From: Shewanella woodyi ATCC 51908
Lineage (GTDB): Bacteria > Pseudomonadota > Gammaproteobacteria > Enterobacterales > Shewanellaceae
Assembly: GCF_000019525.1 (NCBI RefSeq)
Contig: NC_010506.1
Coordinates: 1,426,001-1,490,000, forward strand
Direction: 5' to 3'
Length of the DNA stretch: 64,000 bases
Part shown: in pieces, positions 38,249 through 47,395 of the stretch
Position numbering within the stretch: position 1 is the stretch's first letter
How the letters are laid out: the number at the start of each line of letters is the position of its first letter
Notes under the pieces: model-generated
Seen by the model: the letters and a program-made list of their open reading frames with translations, nothing else
The model's database searches: none
Told to the model about the DNA's origin: nothing
Program-made: the position numbers and the translations under genes

Positions 38249-38962
38249 CTATTTAAAGTTGATAAAAATATTGCTGGTGAGCCGGCCTGTTTCTGGCTTG
38301 CTATCGATATCGGTATCGAGATCCACTAAGGTTGAGTGGAGTAGATTTCCCGGATAGATAATTAGCCGGTTTGGGCGATACTCCACTTGATGGTAGATCT
38401 CATAGTGTTCATTACTATGAGTAAAGTATTGCGGAGTTTGACGCTTTATCTCATCTAAACACACCTGGGCCTTGTTAAAATATTCATCAATCCTCTCGCT
38501 ATTAATACGCTCATATCCCGTAGGCTTATGTTTAAAAAAAGCGGTCGCACCATGGGGAGCACTATTGAGGTAGTGCAGTATGGCAAAGTAGTTGGGCTCC
38601 TTAGTATCAAAATGCGGCAGGCATTGCAGGGGCTGTAACGACTCCGGCGTTTGGGTGATCAAGGAGAAGCTATATATATGGGGCGTTATTCTTAAGTGGT
38701 GCGGAATTCGGTACACATCATAAATTAATTGAAATACCTGATTAATCACCTCTATGGCATAGGGCTTAGGTAACCTTGCCCTGACTCCTGGGTAGTAGGA
38801 ACCATTATCTTGTTTAAAGATAGCTTCATGAGCAAAAGAGAGCAGGGGAGCAAGATCTTCAGCAAAATCATCAATAATGATAATGGGGGTAGCTTCCTCC
38901 CCAATCTTGATTACTTGAGGGGAGAGTGATGAGATGCGTATCAGTGATGTCTGAGTATTCAT
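38249..38962 (-). CDS. DUF6445 protein, possible 2-oxoglutarate/Fe(II) oxygenase
   Basis: A 237-residue cytoplasmic protein matching DUF6445. It shows an HxD pair in LPHFDTKEPNYFAILHYLN (about residues 118-136) and a distal histidine in RLIIYPGNLLHSTL (about residues 203-216), an arrangement like 2-oxoglutarate-dependent oxygenases. That catalytic role is inferred. It is the last gene of a five-gene minus-strand operon, 8 bases behind a halogenase-like gene. DUF6445 genes commonly accompany tryptophan halogenases and TonB receptors. Confidence 0.78.
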   Translation of the reverse strand: MNTQTSLIRISSLSPQVIKIGEEATPIIIIDDFAEDLAPLLSFAHEAIFKQDNGSYYPGVRARLPKPYAIEVINQVFQLIYDVYRIPHHLRITPHIYSFSLITQTPESLQPLQCLPHFDTKEPNYFAILHYLNSAPHGATAFFKHKPTGYERINSERIDEYFNKAQVCLDEIKRQTPQYFTHSNEHYEIYHQVEYRPNRLIIYPGNLLHSTLVDLDTDIDSKPETGRLTSNIFINFK

Positions 38963-38970
38963 AACCCCTC

Positions 38971-40473
38971 TCAGACTACCGTTGATTTACAGTAATGCTG
39001 AACAAAATCAAAATGGGGCGGCAGGGTTTCCACCTTGCGCTTTGCCGCTGACTTTATCTGATGTAAAAAAGAGGTTAGCTCCTCATCTTCCATCGAATCC
39101 ACAATGCTATGGTACTCTTTGGGCATGATCCCTTGCCCTATCATTACCTGTATCCAAGAGCTTTCACCAAACAGCTCATTGCCAAACTTATAGATATTGC
39201 CTGTTTCATTGAACATCTCAATTCGATGGCGAAGCGAGTCGGGGATAGACATCTCTTTGCAGTAGCGCCAAAAGCGGCTGTCATCTCGATTGGTGGCTTT
39301 ATAGTGGAGAATGATAAAGTCGCGAATATTATCCATCTCAAACTTGGTTTGAGCATTAAACTCATCGGTATTTTGCTGAGCAAACTCTTGGGTGGGAAAG
39401 AGCTGCATTAGCCTGATAATACTGCGCTGGATTAGGTGAATGCTGGTGGACTCTAAAGGCTCTAGAAAGCCGCTAGAGAGCCCGATAGCAACACAGTTTT
39501 TGTGCCAATGTAAGCGACGTGTGCCTGTTTTGAACTTGATCACTCTTGGCTTGTTAATGGGTTCTCCCTCAATGTTACTCAGTAGCTGCTGTGTGGCGTC
39601 ATCATCTGAGATAAATTTACTGCAAAATACCATGCCATTACCGGTTCTATTTTGCAGAGGGATCCGCCACTGCCAACCCGATTGATGGGCGATAGAACGA
39701 GTGTAGGGGATAGGTGAATTGGTGGCCTCTGTTTGCACTGCGATGGCACTGTCACAGGGCAACCAGTGACTCCAATCTTCAAAACCCGTGTTAAGGGTTT
39801 GCTCTATCAGCAACGCTTTGAAACCGGTGCAATCGATAAAGAGGTCACCATTGATAACTTGACCACTTTCAAGAACTAACGCTTTGATATGACCATTACT
39901 GTTTGATTTAGAGTCTTGGTGTTGCAGCACATCGGCTATCTTGCCCTCTATTCGACTCATGCCATGTTGTTCGGCAAACTTTCTGAGGTATTTGGCGTAT
40001 AAACTGGCATCCATATGATAAGCATGGTTTTGATCTTGGTTTGGTAAAATGGCAAAGCGTCCCTCTCTAGCGGCGACATGTTCAGTGCAGTAATCACCTA
40101 TCTCACTGGCAATGCCCTGTTTTTTGCCTTTTAACCAAAAGTGTTGAAAGCCGCAAGCCCAGCAATCTTTTCCCAGAAAGCCAAATGAGTGTAGGTAGGA
40201 TTGATTGAGTTCTTTCCAGTTTTCAAATGAGATCCCTAATTTAAAGGTCGCATTGGTGGCTGCCATCACCTCCTGCTCCTTTAATCCCAGTAACCGATGG
40301 AATATATGCAGTGTTGGGATAGTGGCTTCACCTACCCCGACTGTGCCTATCTCATCTGATTCGACTAACACGATATCAAGGTGTTTCCCCATGAGTTTGC
40401 TTAGTGCTGCTGCTGTCATCCAGCCTGCGGTTCCTCCACCAGCGATGACGACTTTTTTGATTTTATTATCCAT
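38971..40473 (-). CDS. Flavin-dependent tryptophan-halogenase family protein (paralogue 1)
   Basis: A 500-residue protein of the PF04820 family. FADH2 from a reductase and halide give HOX, which a lysine guides to the substrate. Seen are the flavin motif GGGTAGW (residues 12-18), the catalytic-type lysine at 78 in ATFKLG, the WQWRIP motif (WxWxIP) typical of halogenases near residue 270, and the glutamate in EPLEST near residue 360. No secretion signal. The substrate is unknown; relatives from similar TonB-receptor loci halogenate indoles in vitro. GAGGAG precedes the ATG. Confidence 0.85.
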   Translation of the reverse strand: MDNKIKKVVIAGGGTAGWMTAAALSKLMGKHLDIVLVESDEIGTVGVGEATIPTLHIFHRLLGLKEQEVMAATNATFKLGISFENWKELNQSYLHSFGFLGKDCWACGFQHFWLKGKKQGIASEIGDYCTEHVAAREGRFAILPNQDQNHAYHMDASLYAKYLRKFAEQHGMSRIEGKIADVLQHQDSKSNSNGHIKALVLESGQVINGDLFIDCTGFKALLIEQTLNTGFEDWSHWLPCDSAIAVQTEATNSPIPYTRSIAHQSGWQWRIPLQNRTGNGMVFCSKFISDDDATQQLLSNIEGEPINKPRVIKFKTGTRRLHWHKNCVAIGLSSGFLEPLESTSIHLIQRSIIRLMQLFPTQEFAQQNTDEFNAQTKFEMDNIRDFIILHYKATNRDDSRFWRYCKEMSIPDSLRHRIEMFNETGNIYKFGNELFGESSWIQVMIGQGIMPKEYHSIVDSMEDEELTSFLHQIKSAAKRKVETLPPHFDFVQHYCKSTVV

Positions 40474-40494
40474 TGGGTCACTCCTCAGTTTGGG

Positions 40495-41511
40495 CTATCG
40501 CTTTAACTTATTGGTTAAATCGGCTCTTAGTTTTCGAGCATTAAGCTCATCGAGTGGTTTATGTAGGCAGCCCTGTGCGTGTGGGGGAATATGGTCTTGT
40601 GGCTGATCATCATGTTCAAAAATGTAGTGATCAAACAGGGCTTTCCAAGCAAGGCGTTGTGCTTTTGGCAAAGATCGCAGGCTTAACATGCTGTGAAGTA
40701 ATGCGTTATTAGGGCGTCCAAGGTAAGCGGGTGTATCTCGCCACCAATGGGTTATAAGCACATTAAATTCATCTAGGCTGCTGACATGGTGCCACCACAT
40801 GCTAGGGATAAAGAGTATATCTCCGGGGTCGAGTTCTGCGGTTTGAGAGGCCGCTAATGCTGTTGAAAATTTGGGGAATTTTTCTAAATCTGGCTGCTGT
40901 AAGTCAATCAAACTAATATCTTGACCGCCAGGGGAGAACTCCATTGGGCCTATGTATAGGTTACTGACTTGCTCAGGTGGAAAGAGGGTAAACCTTCTAT
41001 GTCCAACCGCATTGCAGGCTAGGTTATGTGGGAAATCAAAGTGAGCGGCAACATGGGTCTGGTTGCCAAGCCAGATATTCGTCAGAGGGGATATATCTCC
41101 AAGCATTAGGCTGTTTTCAGCCCCTAACCCTGGCAGACATTGGTTGATATCTGTTGATCCCATGTAGATCCCAGCAGGAGTTGGCCTATTGGCTTCCTGA
41201 ACTAGGTGTGAGAAGAGCTGCTTTAAATCCAGTCGTCCTGCTTGGTAGTTAAAACCGTTGAACTCACTGTTGTAGAAGACTCTTCCTTTGTGCTGCGGTG
41301 CAAGTTGATAGGCGGTGACAGGCATACCTTGATAGAAGGAGGCTAGGTATTTCATCGCTTCCTGATTCGATTCAAGCCCCGCTTTTACCAAGGGCCAATC
41401 TGAGCACAGCCCTTTAAAAACAAGCGGCTCATCAGCTGTCTCTATCTGAGACAGTAGCTCATCGATGTTGGACACTGTGATTGCTCTAACTTGAGTGTTG
41501 CCGGTGTTCAT
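40495..41511 (-). CDS. JmjC-type cupin (cupin_8) protein
   Basis: A 338-residue cytoplasmic protein. The Fe(II)-binding HxD is seen in VAAHFDFPHNLACNAVG (about residues 175-191), and the distal histidine is in DILFIPSMWWHHV (about residues 230-242). The N-terminal EPLVFKGLCSDWPLV motif is typical of FIH/JmjC-like hydroxylases. Members hydroxylate protein side chains or small molecules; the target here is unknown. It lies 13 bases after the SapC gene and 21 bases before the next halogenase gene. Confidence 0.82.
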   Translation of the reverse strand: MNTGNTQVRAITVSNIDELLSQIETADEPLVFKGLCSDWPLVKAGLESNQEAMKYLASFYQGMPVTAYQLAPQHKGRVFYNSEFNGFNYQAGRLDLKQLFSHLVQEANRPTPAGIYMGSTDINQCLPGLGAENSLMLGDISPLTNIWLGNQTHVAAHFDFPHNLACNAVGHRRFTLFPPEQVSNLYIGPMEFSPGGQDISLIDLQQPDLEKFPKFSTALAASQTAELDPGDILFIPSMWWHHVSSLDEFNVLITHWWRDTPAYLGRPNNALLHSMLSLRSLPKAQRLAWKALFDHYIFEHDDQPQDHIPPHAQGCLHKPLDELNARKLRADLTNKLKR

Positions 41512-41524
41512 TGGCTTTGCCTAC

Positions 41525-42247
41525 TTATTGTTTTGCATTTTTTAACGTTAACAGATCGCGGATCTTTGATTGCGATGCCATTGCCATATAGATGGCTTGT
41601 AGGTGTCCAGTCTTATGCAGTTGCGTTAACACTTCAGGCGCAAGGCCAGCCAGTATCTCCTCATTGATGGTATAGAAGCCTATCATCTGCTTCTGCTCCC
41701 CATTGTCGAGGGTGATATCTAAGGTGAATGACTCAAGCAGCTGATGTTCAATCAAGGTATCGATAAAGCGTTGACTGTCTTGCAGCCCGTAGTGGATTGT
41801 TTCTAGCATCTCTGCGGCGGCATCGAGAAAATCTGTATTACCACCAAAAGGGTGAAATAGAGCTTCCCCTTCGGTATCTGAAACTCTAGGACTCTCCATG
41901 TCGACATGAATTACCCTTTGTTGCTGCTCAATACCATCTTCACGTACTGTTTGCTGTCCAATGAGAAAAGGCTGACGTCTGACAGACAAAGGGATGTAGG
42001 ATGCTTGCCAACCCTCATCATTTAAAAAGAGGTTCTCATTGTGCTGAAAGCCAAATAGGGCGACAGAAAAGAACTGACCAGTAGCGCCATCTTTGTGAAA
42101 AAAGATAGGGTAGCTTGCCTGAATACTGCGAAACTCTGCGGGAAAGGTCACGCTGTACCACATATTGTCCCCGAGCTCCTTTGAGCGTTCGGTTATCACT
42201 TTAAGATCTTTATGCTCTAGGCTATTAAGTAGTACATGTTTGCTCAT
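41525..42247 (-). CDS. SapC family protein
   Basis: A 240-residue cytoplasmic protein of the SapC family (PF07277). It has the conserved start H-V-LLN-H-DLKV, the YPIFFHKDG segment (about residues 46-54) and YIPLSVRRQPFLIG (about residues 84-97). The family was first linked to Campylobacter S-layer export but is found widely beside TonB receptors and tryptophan halogenases; its biochemical role is not known. AGGAC precedes the ATG. Confidence 0.83.
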   Translation of the reverse strand: MSKHVLLNSLEHKDLKVITERSKELGDNMWYSVTFPAEFRSIQASYPIFFHKDGATGQFFSVALFGFQHNENLFLNDEGWQASYIPLSVRRQPFLIGQQTVREDGIEQQQRVIHVDMESPRVSDTEGEALFHPFGGNTDFLDAAAEMLETIHYGLQDSQRFIDTLIEHQLLESFTLDITLDNGEQKQMIGFYTINEEILAGLAPEVLTQLHKTGHLQAIYMAMASQSKIRDLLTLKNAKQ

Positions 42248-42291
42248 TTGATAGGTCCTAATGGTTGTTCGATCGAGTCGAATTTTTATTG

Positions 42292-43878
42292 TTATAAAGT
42301 AGGGAAACCAAACTGTTTAACTTTGTCGAGTAACTCTCTGTTGCTGGGTAAGGTCTGGCTCAGGGAGCGAGTTCGCTTCTGATTCTCAACGAACATGGTT
42401 TGTGCTTGTTGAAGCATAGAGGGTTTGATGCAAGTTGGCTTTTGAGTCTGAAACCCCATTCCATAGAGTACGTATTGAAAACTTGCCGCAGGAAATAGTG
42501 GGTCTTTGTGATCGATATCTTGCGAGCATGGCACTTGGTAGTGCCAGAATTCAAGCTGTGATTGTAAACTGTCGGGGATGGAGCTTGTTTGTTGATGATC
42601 ACGCCAGTAGGGCGTGTTGTTTCGACTGCTAAGCACGTAATGAAGTTTTAAAAAATCGATTATCTGTTGCCAGTGCTGTACATAGCGGTTGTTTACCCGA
42701 GTTGCTATTAGCTCCATGGATGCTCTATTTGGCGGCAGCTGTTGGGCGAGAGTCGTAGCACTCCATTCTACTAGGGCTAATGCCGAAGCTTCTAAAGGCT
42801 CAATGAATCCAGCAGCCATCCCAATGGCAATACAGTTATTTCTCCAGCACTTTTGATGATATCCCGGGGCTATCTCCAGCTTTCTTATCTCTGTTTTAGC
42901 CCGTTTATAGGCATCTTTTCCTATATAGTCCAGTAGTGCTTTCTCTGCTTCTTGATCCGATGCATGTTCTGATGAGTAGACATAGCCCACTCCTTTGCGT
43001 GTGGGCAGGCCTATATCCCATATCCAGCCACTCTCTTGTGCAGTGGACAGAGTACAGGAGGCGATAGGGCTATTTTCTTCAGGATAGGGGATCTGTATGG
43101 CCAGAGCACTATCATTAAATAGGACCGATTTTTGAGAGAGAAATGGCTCTTGATAATGCTTGCCTAGCAGTAGTGATTTCAGCCCTGAGCAGTCAACGAA
43201 TAGGTCGCCACTAACAGAACCTGACTGAGTGCACTGCACACTTTTAATGTCACCATTGGTGTGTTCATTGATCCCGACTACGTGGTCGCTAATATAGTTG
43301 ACACCTAATTTCTCAGTGCAGTGTTTCATTAGTAGCTGGCTAAACTTTCCTGCATCAAGGTGGTAGCCATAGTTATTATGAAAGTGATACTCGGGGGTTG
43401 AGATGGATTTAGGGGCTAATCCAAGTTGAGTTAACTGATCTTGGCTCGATACCGCTAAGGCAAAGCTGACCTCCTCTTGGTGAGCCAGCCAAAATGGTGC
43501 TAGGTCGATCTCTTGATGTGCAAAAGGAAGGCTAAAAGGGTGGAGGTAATCATTGGCATTGTTTGGCGTATGGGGTGCTGAAAGCTCACTGTGCCAGTTA
43601 ATAAACCTCGAACCTTGCTTAAAGCTTGCATCACACTCAATGATAAACTGAGTTTCACTAATCCCAATTTTAGTCAAAGTGTTACGCATGGAAGGCCAAG
43701 TACCTTCACCCACACCGATTGGAGGGATATCTGGTGACTCGATTAAGGTGATATTGAGTTTGGGGGTAGTGAGGAGTTTGCCATTATCTGTATTATGCTC
43801 AGCAGCCAGTATTCCAGCAGTTATCCAGCCAGCGGTGCCGCCGCCTACAATAATGATATTACTGATCGCTTGGTGCAT
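42292..43878 (-). CDS. Flavin-dependent tryptophan-halogenase family protein (paralogue 2)
   Basis: A 528-residue PF04820 protein and first gene of the minus-strand operon. GGGTAGW lies at residues 12-18, the catalytic-type lysine at 87 in ASFKQG, and EPLEAS near residue 360. The halogenase WxWxIP motif appears as WIWDIG, with glycine in place of proline. It is clearly diverged from paralogue 1 and longer. The substrate is unknown. A palindrome TAACGT-4-ACGTTA lies 20 bases upstream (43898-43913). Confidence 0.84.
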   Translation of the reverse strand: MHQAISNIIIVGGGTAGWITAGILAAEHNTDNGKLLTTPKLNITLIESPDIPPIGVGEGTWPSMRNTLTKIGISETQFIIECDASFKQGSRFINWHSELSAPHTPNNANDYLHPFSLPFAHQEIDLAPFWLAHQEEVSFALAVSSQDQLTQLGLAPKSISTPEYHFHNNYGYHLDAGKFSQLLMKHCTEKLGVNYISDHVVGINEHTNGDIKSVQCTQSGSVSGDLFVDCSGLKSLLLGKHYQEPFLSQKSVLFNDSALAIQIPYPEENSPIASCTLSTAQESGWIWDIGLPTRKGVGYVYSSEHASDQEAEKALLDYIGKDAYKRAKTEIRKLEIAPGYHQKCWRNNCIAIGMAAGFIEPLEASALALVEWSATTLAQQLPPNRASMELIATRVNNRYVQHWQQIIDFLKLHYVLSSRNNTPYWRDHQQTSSIPDSLQSQLEFWHYQVPCSQDIDHKDPLFPAASFQYVLYGMGFQTQKPTCIKPSMLQQAQTMFVENQKRTRSLSQTLPSNRELLDKVKQFGFPTL

Positions 43879-44050
43879 GTGCTATTTATTATCCCCGTAA
43901 CGTTAAGACGTTATCTTTGTATAACATACTTTTATCTATTCTGATCGCTATTGCGTTGCTTCCACATTATAGGAAAGAGATCACTTCCTTGTGATTCAAG
44001 TTTGTCATTAGAGCCAAAATTGACTGGCTCTATTCACTATGACATTAAAA

Positions 44051-44073
44051 TGAGGTAACAAATTTATACCTCA
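44051..44073 (-). terminator. TonB-receptor gene terminator
   Basis: TGAGGTA / TACCTCA 7-bp stem with a 9-base loop; the minus strand continues TTTTAATG. It lies 20 bases after the receptor stop. A second inverted repeat, AGAGCCA / TGGCTCT, lies at 44010-44031. Termination is probably incomplete. Confidence 0.5.
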
Positions 44074-44093
44074 AGACCTCTAGCAGAACTCAG

Positions 44094-47090
44094 TTAGAAG
44101 GTGTAACGTGCGCCTAAACTGTACCTAGCTCCAGTTTGTGTATAATTTAGGACCTGCTCATTAGCACGGCCATGCACGCGAGTATTCTCATCTGTGATGT
44201 TGAGACCTTCGATAAAGACTGTTAACCCTTCGACCATTGGAACGTCATAGCCAATGTTAAAATCAACTTGCGAATAGGCTTCAGTGTATTGTGGATTCGC
44301 ACCTGTACCTTGTCCTTGAGAGTTTAAAAACTCATCACGCCAGTTGTAGGCGATACGGGCTGTAAATCCATAGTTTTCATAGATACCCACTAGGTTAGCG
44401 GTGTCACTGATACCATTAATCACATTTTGCGACGGATCTCCTGGGCGACCCAAGTTGGCATTATTGTAGCTATCACCTGCATTAACTAAGGTGTAGTTAG
44501 CCTGCACGCCAAAGCCTGACTCACCAAAGAAGTGCTGAATGGCAAACTCCCAACCGTCGATAACATTGCTTAAATCGCTGTTGGTTGGTTTAGTGATGAG
44601 GAAGTTGAGATCCGGATCGCCAGGATTACCAGCTATCTCAATATTGCCGTTAGCTGGGTTGATGCTAACGTTAGGATCTGTGCTGCCATAATTATCAAAA
44701 ATCCATTGTCTCTGCTCAATTGCAGTTGATGCACCAGCCGCGATGGCTTCCTGAACATACTGACCATTTGATGGATCTGGAATATTGTAGAGGTTTGAAT
44801 TTTCAGGGTTTGAGCTAATAAAGTTAGTGACATCTTTTCTAAAGTAGCCGACAGAGACGTAGCTGCCTTCATCATAGTACCACTCCGTTGAGATATCATA
44901 GTTAGTTGACTCTAACGGTAACAAACTCGGGTTACCGGCTTCGCCACTGCCTCCGCCTCTGTTGGCAAGAGTACCGACTGTGGTACCACCTTGAATGGAG
45001 GTGTAGTCTGGACGGCCTATGGTTTCACTAAACGCCATGCGGACATAGATATCTTCAACCACTTCAATATTGAAGTTTACGCTTGGCAGTAGGTAATCAT
45101 AATCACCGGTTTGGGTCTGGAATACTCGGTTATCAGCCGCTGAACTCGATAGCGCAATCTCAGTTTCGGCAATCCAAGTTGCCGTGTCGTAGGCTGATAC
45201 TGCAGAGGTTGAGGTGACGTCAGTCTTTTCATAACGTAAGCCCACATGCACATCAAATGGCATATCGCCTAGGTCACCCGCATAATTATATTGAATATAG
45301 GCTGATTGTGACTCCTCTTGGGTAAATCTATCGGTGTCACTGGCATAATCTGTTGAGGGGCAGAACCCATTACCACAGTCACCAACGGCGCTCGATGCAT
45401 AAAGCTCTGCTGCGCGAGCTCTCACCGCTTCAAAGTCCCAAAGGAAGATGGTGTTTAGTGGATCTGTTGCCGCCGAGCCTTGGTAGTCTGAGAAATCACC
45501 TTGTGAGCCATCAAGCTTGTCCAATACTGTGTCTTGTGGGAACCAAGCTGCATCGAGATCTCCCTCTGAACCAACGCCTCCCCAATCGTTTCGCTGAACA
45601 TTGACCGATTGAGAGTGGTTATTCACATCTGTCATGGCTATGCCAAAGTCGATAGTGCCAGCCTCTTCAAGATCATAGCTTCCTGAAATCTGTAACTGCT
45701 CTATCTCTGAGCGGTTAATTGCGTTGGTAAATACTGACCCTGTCACGCGCATATCTTCAGGTCTAACGGCATTGCCACCGCCAACGGCCAATACGGGCAC
45801 ATCACCAGTAAAGTCTGTCGCTGCACTGGTTCTAACAAAAGCGGCTGTGCTTAATAAGCTGCTACTACCGTTCGGACTGTTAGGGGTACGCTCTGCGTAT
45901 GAGTCATGATAATCCAATGCTAAAGAGAGGTTTTCACTCACTTCCCAATCGATATTTAAGCCTAATGAACCACTTTGATCTCGGGTGCCATAGTCACCAG
46001 CCGCCATAGAGAGATCCGCTGGTGCATCATAAAGTTCAGAATAAACCAGTGGCGAGGAGACAGGGCCATCGCTCCACGTACTCTCCTGTGTTGGCACAAA
46101 GTTGAACCAAGCTGAGACATCGTGAAATTGAGTATCGACATCATTGCGCATATAGGTGTAGTCGAGGGTGGTACGAATTGAATCTGTTGGCTGATATTGC
46201 AGCACGAGTTGACCATTGGTACGTTTACGCTGCTGCTCTTCAAATCGATAGACTGTGGTTTGCGGTACGCTATACACATCATCGTCACCTGGACGATTTA
46301 TCTGATTTGCATCTTTTGGTACGCCGCCCCATTCAGCATTTGAACCAGCCCAATCTTGGTCGACTATGCCAGGAAAACTGCGCCAGCCTGTTCCAACTTG
46401 TGCTTGCTGATTACCACTTTCACGTTCCTGATAGCTGCCTGAAATAGAGATCCCGAATTTGTCATCGGCAAAGGTATTTGAGTACAGGCCTGATAACTCA
46501 GGAGTGACAGAGCCTTTATCTGTTGATGAGTCATCAACGGCTTTAGCCCCAAAAGAGGCTTTTAGACCTGGAGAGCTTAGTGGTCTGTGGGTCAATACAT
46601 TGATAGTGGCACCAATACCACCCGTTGGGTTTGATGCTTGCGCTGTTTTCTCTACTTCAACGGCGCTAATGGCCTCTGATGCGATATTGGCAAAATCAAA
46701 AGAGCGAGATCCTGTGGTCACAGGCATCTGGCGATTATTAAGTAGGACTAAGTTTTGATCGGCACCGAAACCACGAACCGATACTCGGCTACCTTCGCCG
46801 TTTTGACGATCGATTGAAACGCCGGTGATACGTTGTAGTGATTCAGCCAAGTTACTGTCGGGGAACTTACCTATGTCCTCGGCGTTAATGGCATCGACAA
46901 TTCCTTCTGAGCCACGCTTAAGATCCATTGATTTAATTAAACTGCCGCGGATACCTGAAACCTGAATCACTTCGATATTTTTATCTTGGCTAGTATCATC
47001 TGCAGCCATAGCAGGCATGATACCGCTTACCCCCAATATTAAGGACAAGCTGCTAGCCAGTTTAGTTTTAGTAAAATGCTTACGTTCCAT
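44094..47090 (-). CDS. TonB-dependent receptor (TIGR01782-like)
   Basis: A 998-residue outer-membrane receptor. A signal peptide ends at AMAAD (about residue 29). A TonB-box-like IEVIQVSG lies at about residues 39-46, then the plug domain (about residues 60-170; FPDSNLAESLQRITGVSI, VSVRGFGADQNLVLLNNRQMP) and a long barrel ending in YSLGARYTF. It resembles the TonB-Xanth-Caul class that imports oligosaccharides in Shewanella, Xanthomonas and Caulobacter. With GH1, GH3 and two sugar permeases nearby, beta-glucosides are the probable cargo. A LacI-type palindrome lies about 100 bases upstream. Confidence 0.88.
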   Translation of the reverse strand: MERKHFTKTKLASSLSLILGVSGIMPAMAADDTSQDKNIEVIQVSGIRGSLIKSMDLKRGSEGIVDAINAEDIGKFPDSNLAESLQRITGVSIDRQNGEGSRVSVRGFGADQNLVLLNNRQMPVTTGSRSFDFANIASEAISAVEVEKTAQASNPTGGIGATINVLTHRPLSSPGLKASFGAKAVDDSSTDKGSVTPELSGLYSNTFADDKFGISISGSYQERESGNQQAQVGTGWRSFPGIVDQDWAGSNAEWGGVPKDANQINRPGDDDVYSVPQTTVYRFEEQQRKRTNGQLVLQYQPTDSIRTTLDYTYMRNDVDTQFHDVSAWFNFVPTQESTWSDGPVSSPLVYSELYDAPADLSMAAGDYGTRDQSGSLGLNIDWEVSENLSLALDYHDSYAERTPNSPNGSSSLLSTAAFVRTSAATDFTGDVPVLAVGGGNAVRPEDMRVTGSVFTNAINRSEIEQLQISGSYDLEEAGTIDFGIAMTDVNNHSQSVNVQRNDWGGVGSEGDLDAAWFPQDTVLDKLDGSQGDFSDYQGSAATDPLNTIFLWDFEAVRARAAELYASSAVGDCGNGFCPSTDYASDTDRFTQEESQSAYIQYNYAGDLGDMPFDVHVGLRYEKTDVTSTSAVSAYDTATWIAETEIALSSSAADNRVFQTQTGDYDYLLPSVNFNIEVVEDIYVRMAFSETIGRPDYTSIQGGTTVGTLANRGGGSGEAGNPSLLPLESTNYDISTEWYYDEGSYVSVGYFRKDVTNFISSNPENSNLYNIPDPSNGQYVQEAIAAGASTAIEQRQWIFDNYGSTDPNVSINPANGNIEIAGNPGDPDLNFLITKPTNSDLSNVIDGWEFAIQHFFGESGFGVQANYTLVNAGDSYNNANLGRPGDPSQNVINGISDTANLVGIYENYGFTARIAYNWRDEFLNSQGQGTGANPQYTEAYSQVDFNIGYDVPMVEGLTVFIEGLNITDENTRVHGRANEQVLNYTQTGARYSLGARYTF

Positions 47091-47183
47091 CGAACTCTCC
47101 CCAGTTAAGCTTGGCGACTGCTTCTCTGCCTACTTTGATTATTATTGATCTGAGCACTTTTTGTTTTTTTATATAAACCCAAT

Positions 47184-47197
47184 TGTAAGCGCTTACA
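47184..47197. promoter_or_regulatory. LacI-type operator at the TonB-receptor promoter
   Basis: TGTAAGCGCTTACA is a perfect 14-bp palindrome with the central CG step of LacI/GalR-family operators. It lies 94 bases before the receptor ATG; the LacI-type gene is next door. The rest of the 47091-47395 gap has no gene. Confidence 0.75.
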
Positions 47198-47395
47198 TTT
47201 AAGGTAGAGTAATTATTAAACACAGTCAACAGAAAGGTTGCGCCAAGGTTAATTTGAGTTGATTTTTTGTTGCTTTAAAGCGGTTTTTTGTGGTGCACAG
47301 TGACTGTTTTTATATTAGTTAATAGTGGGTTATCTTATGTTTATGAGATGGCAGCCAAGCTGCCACACTCATTTCAATTTTTATCTTTCAGTGCG

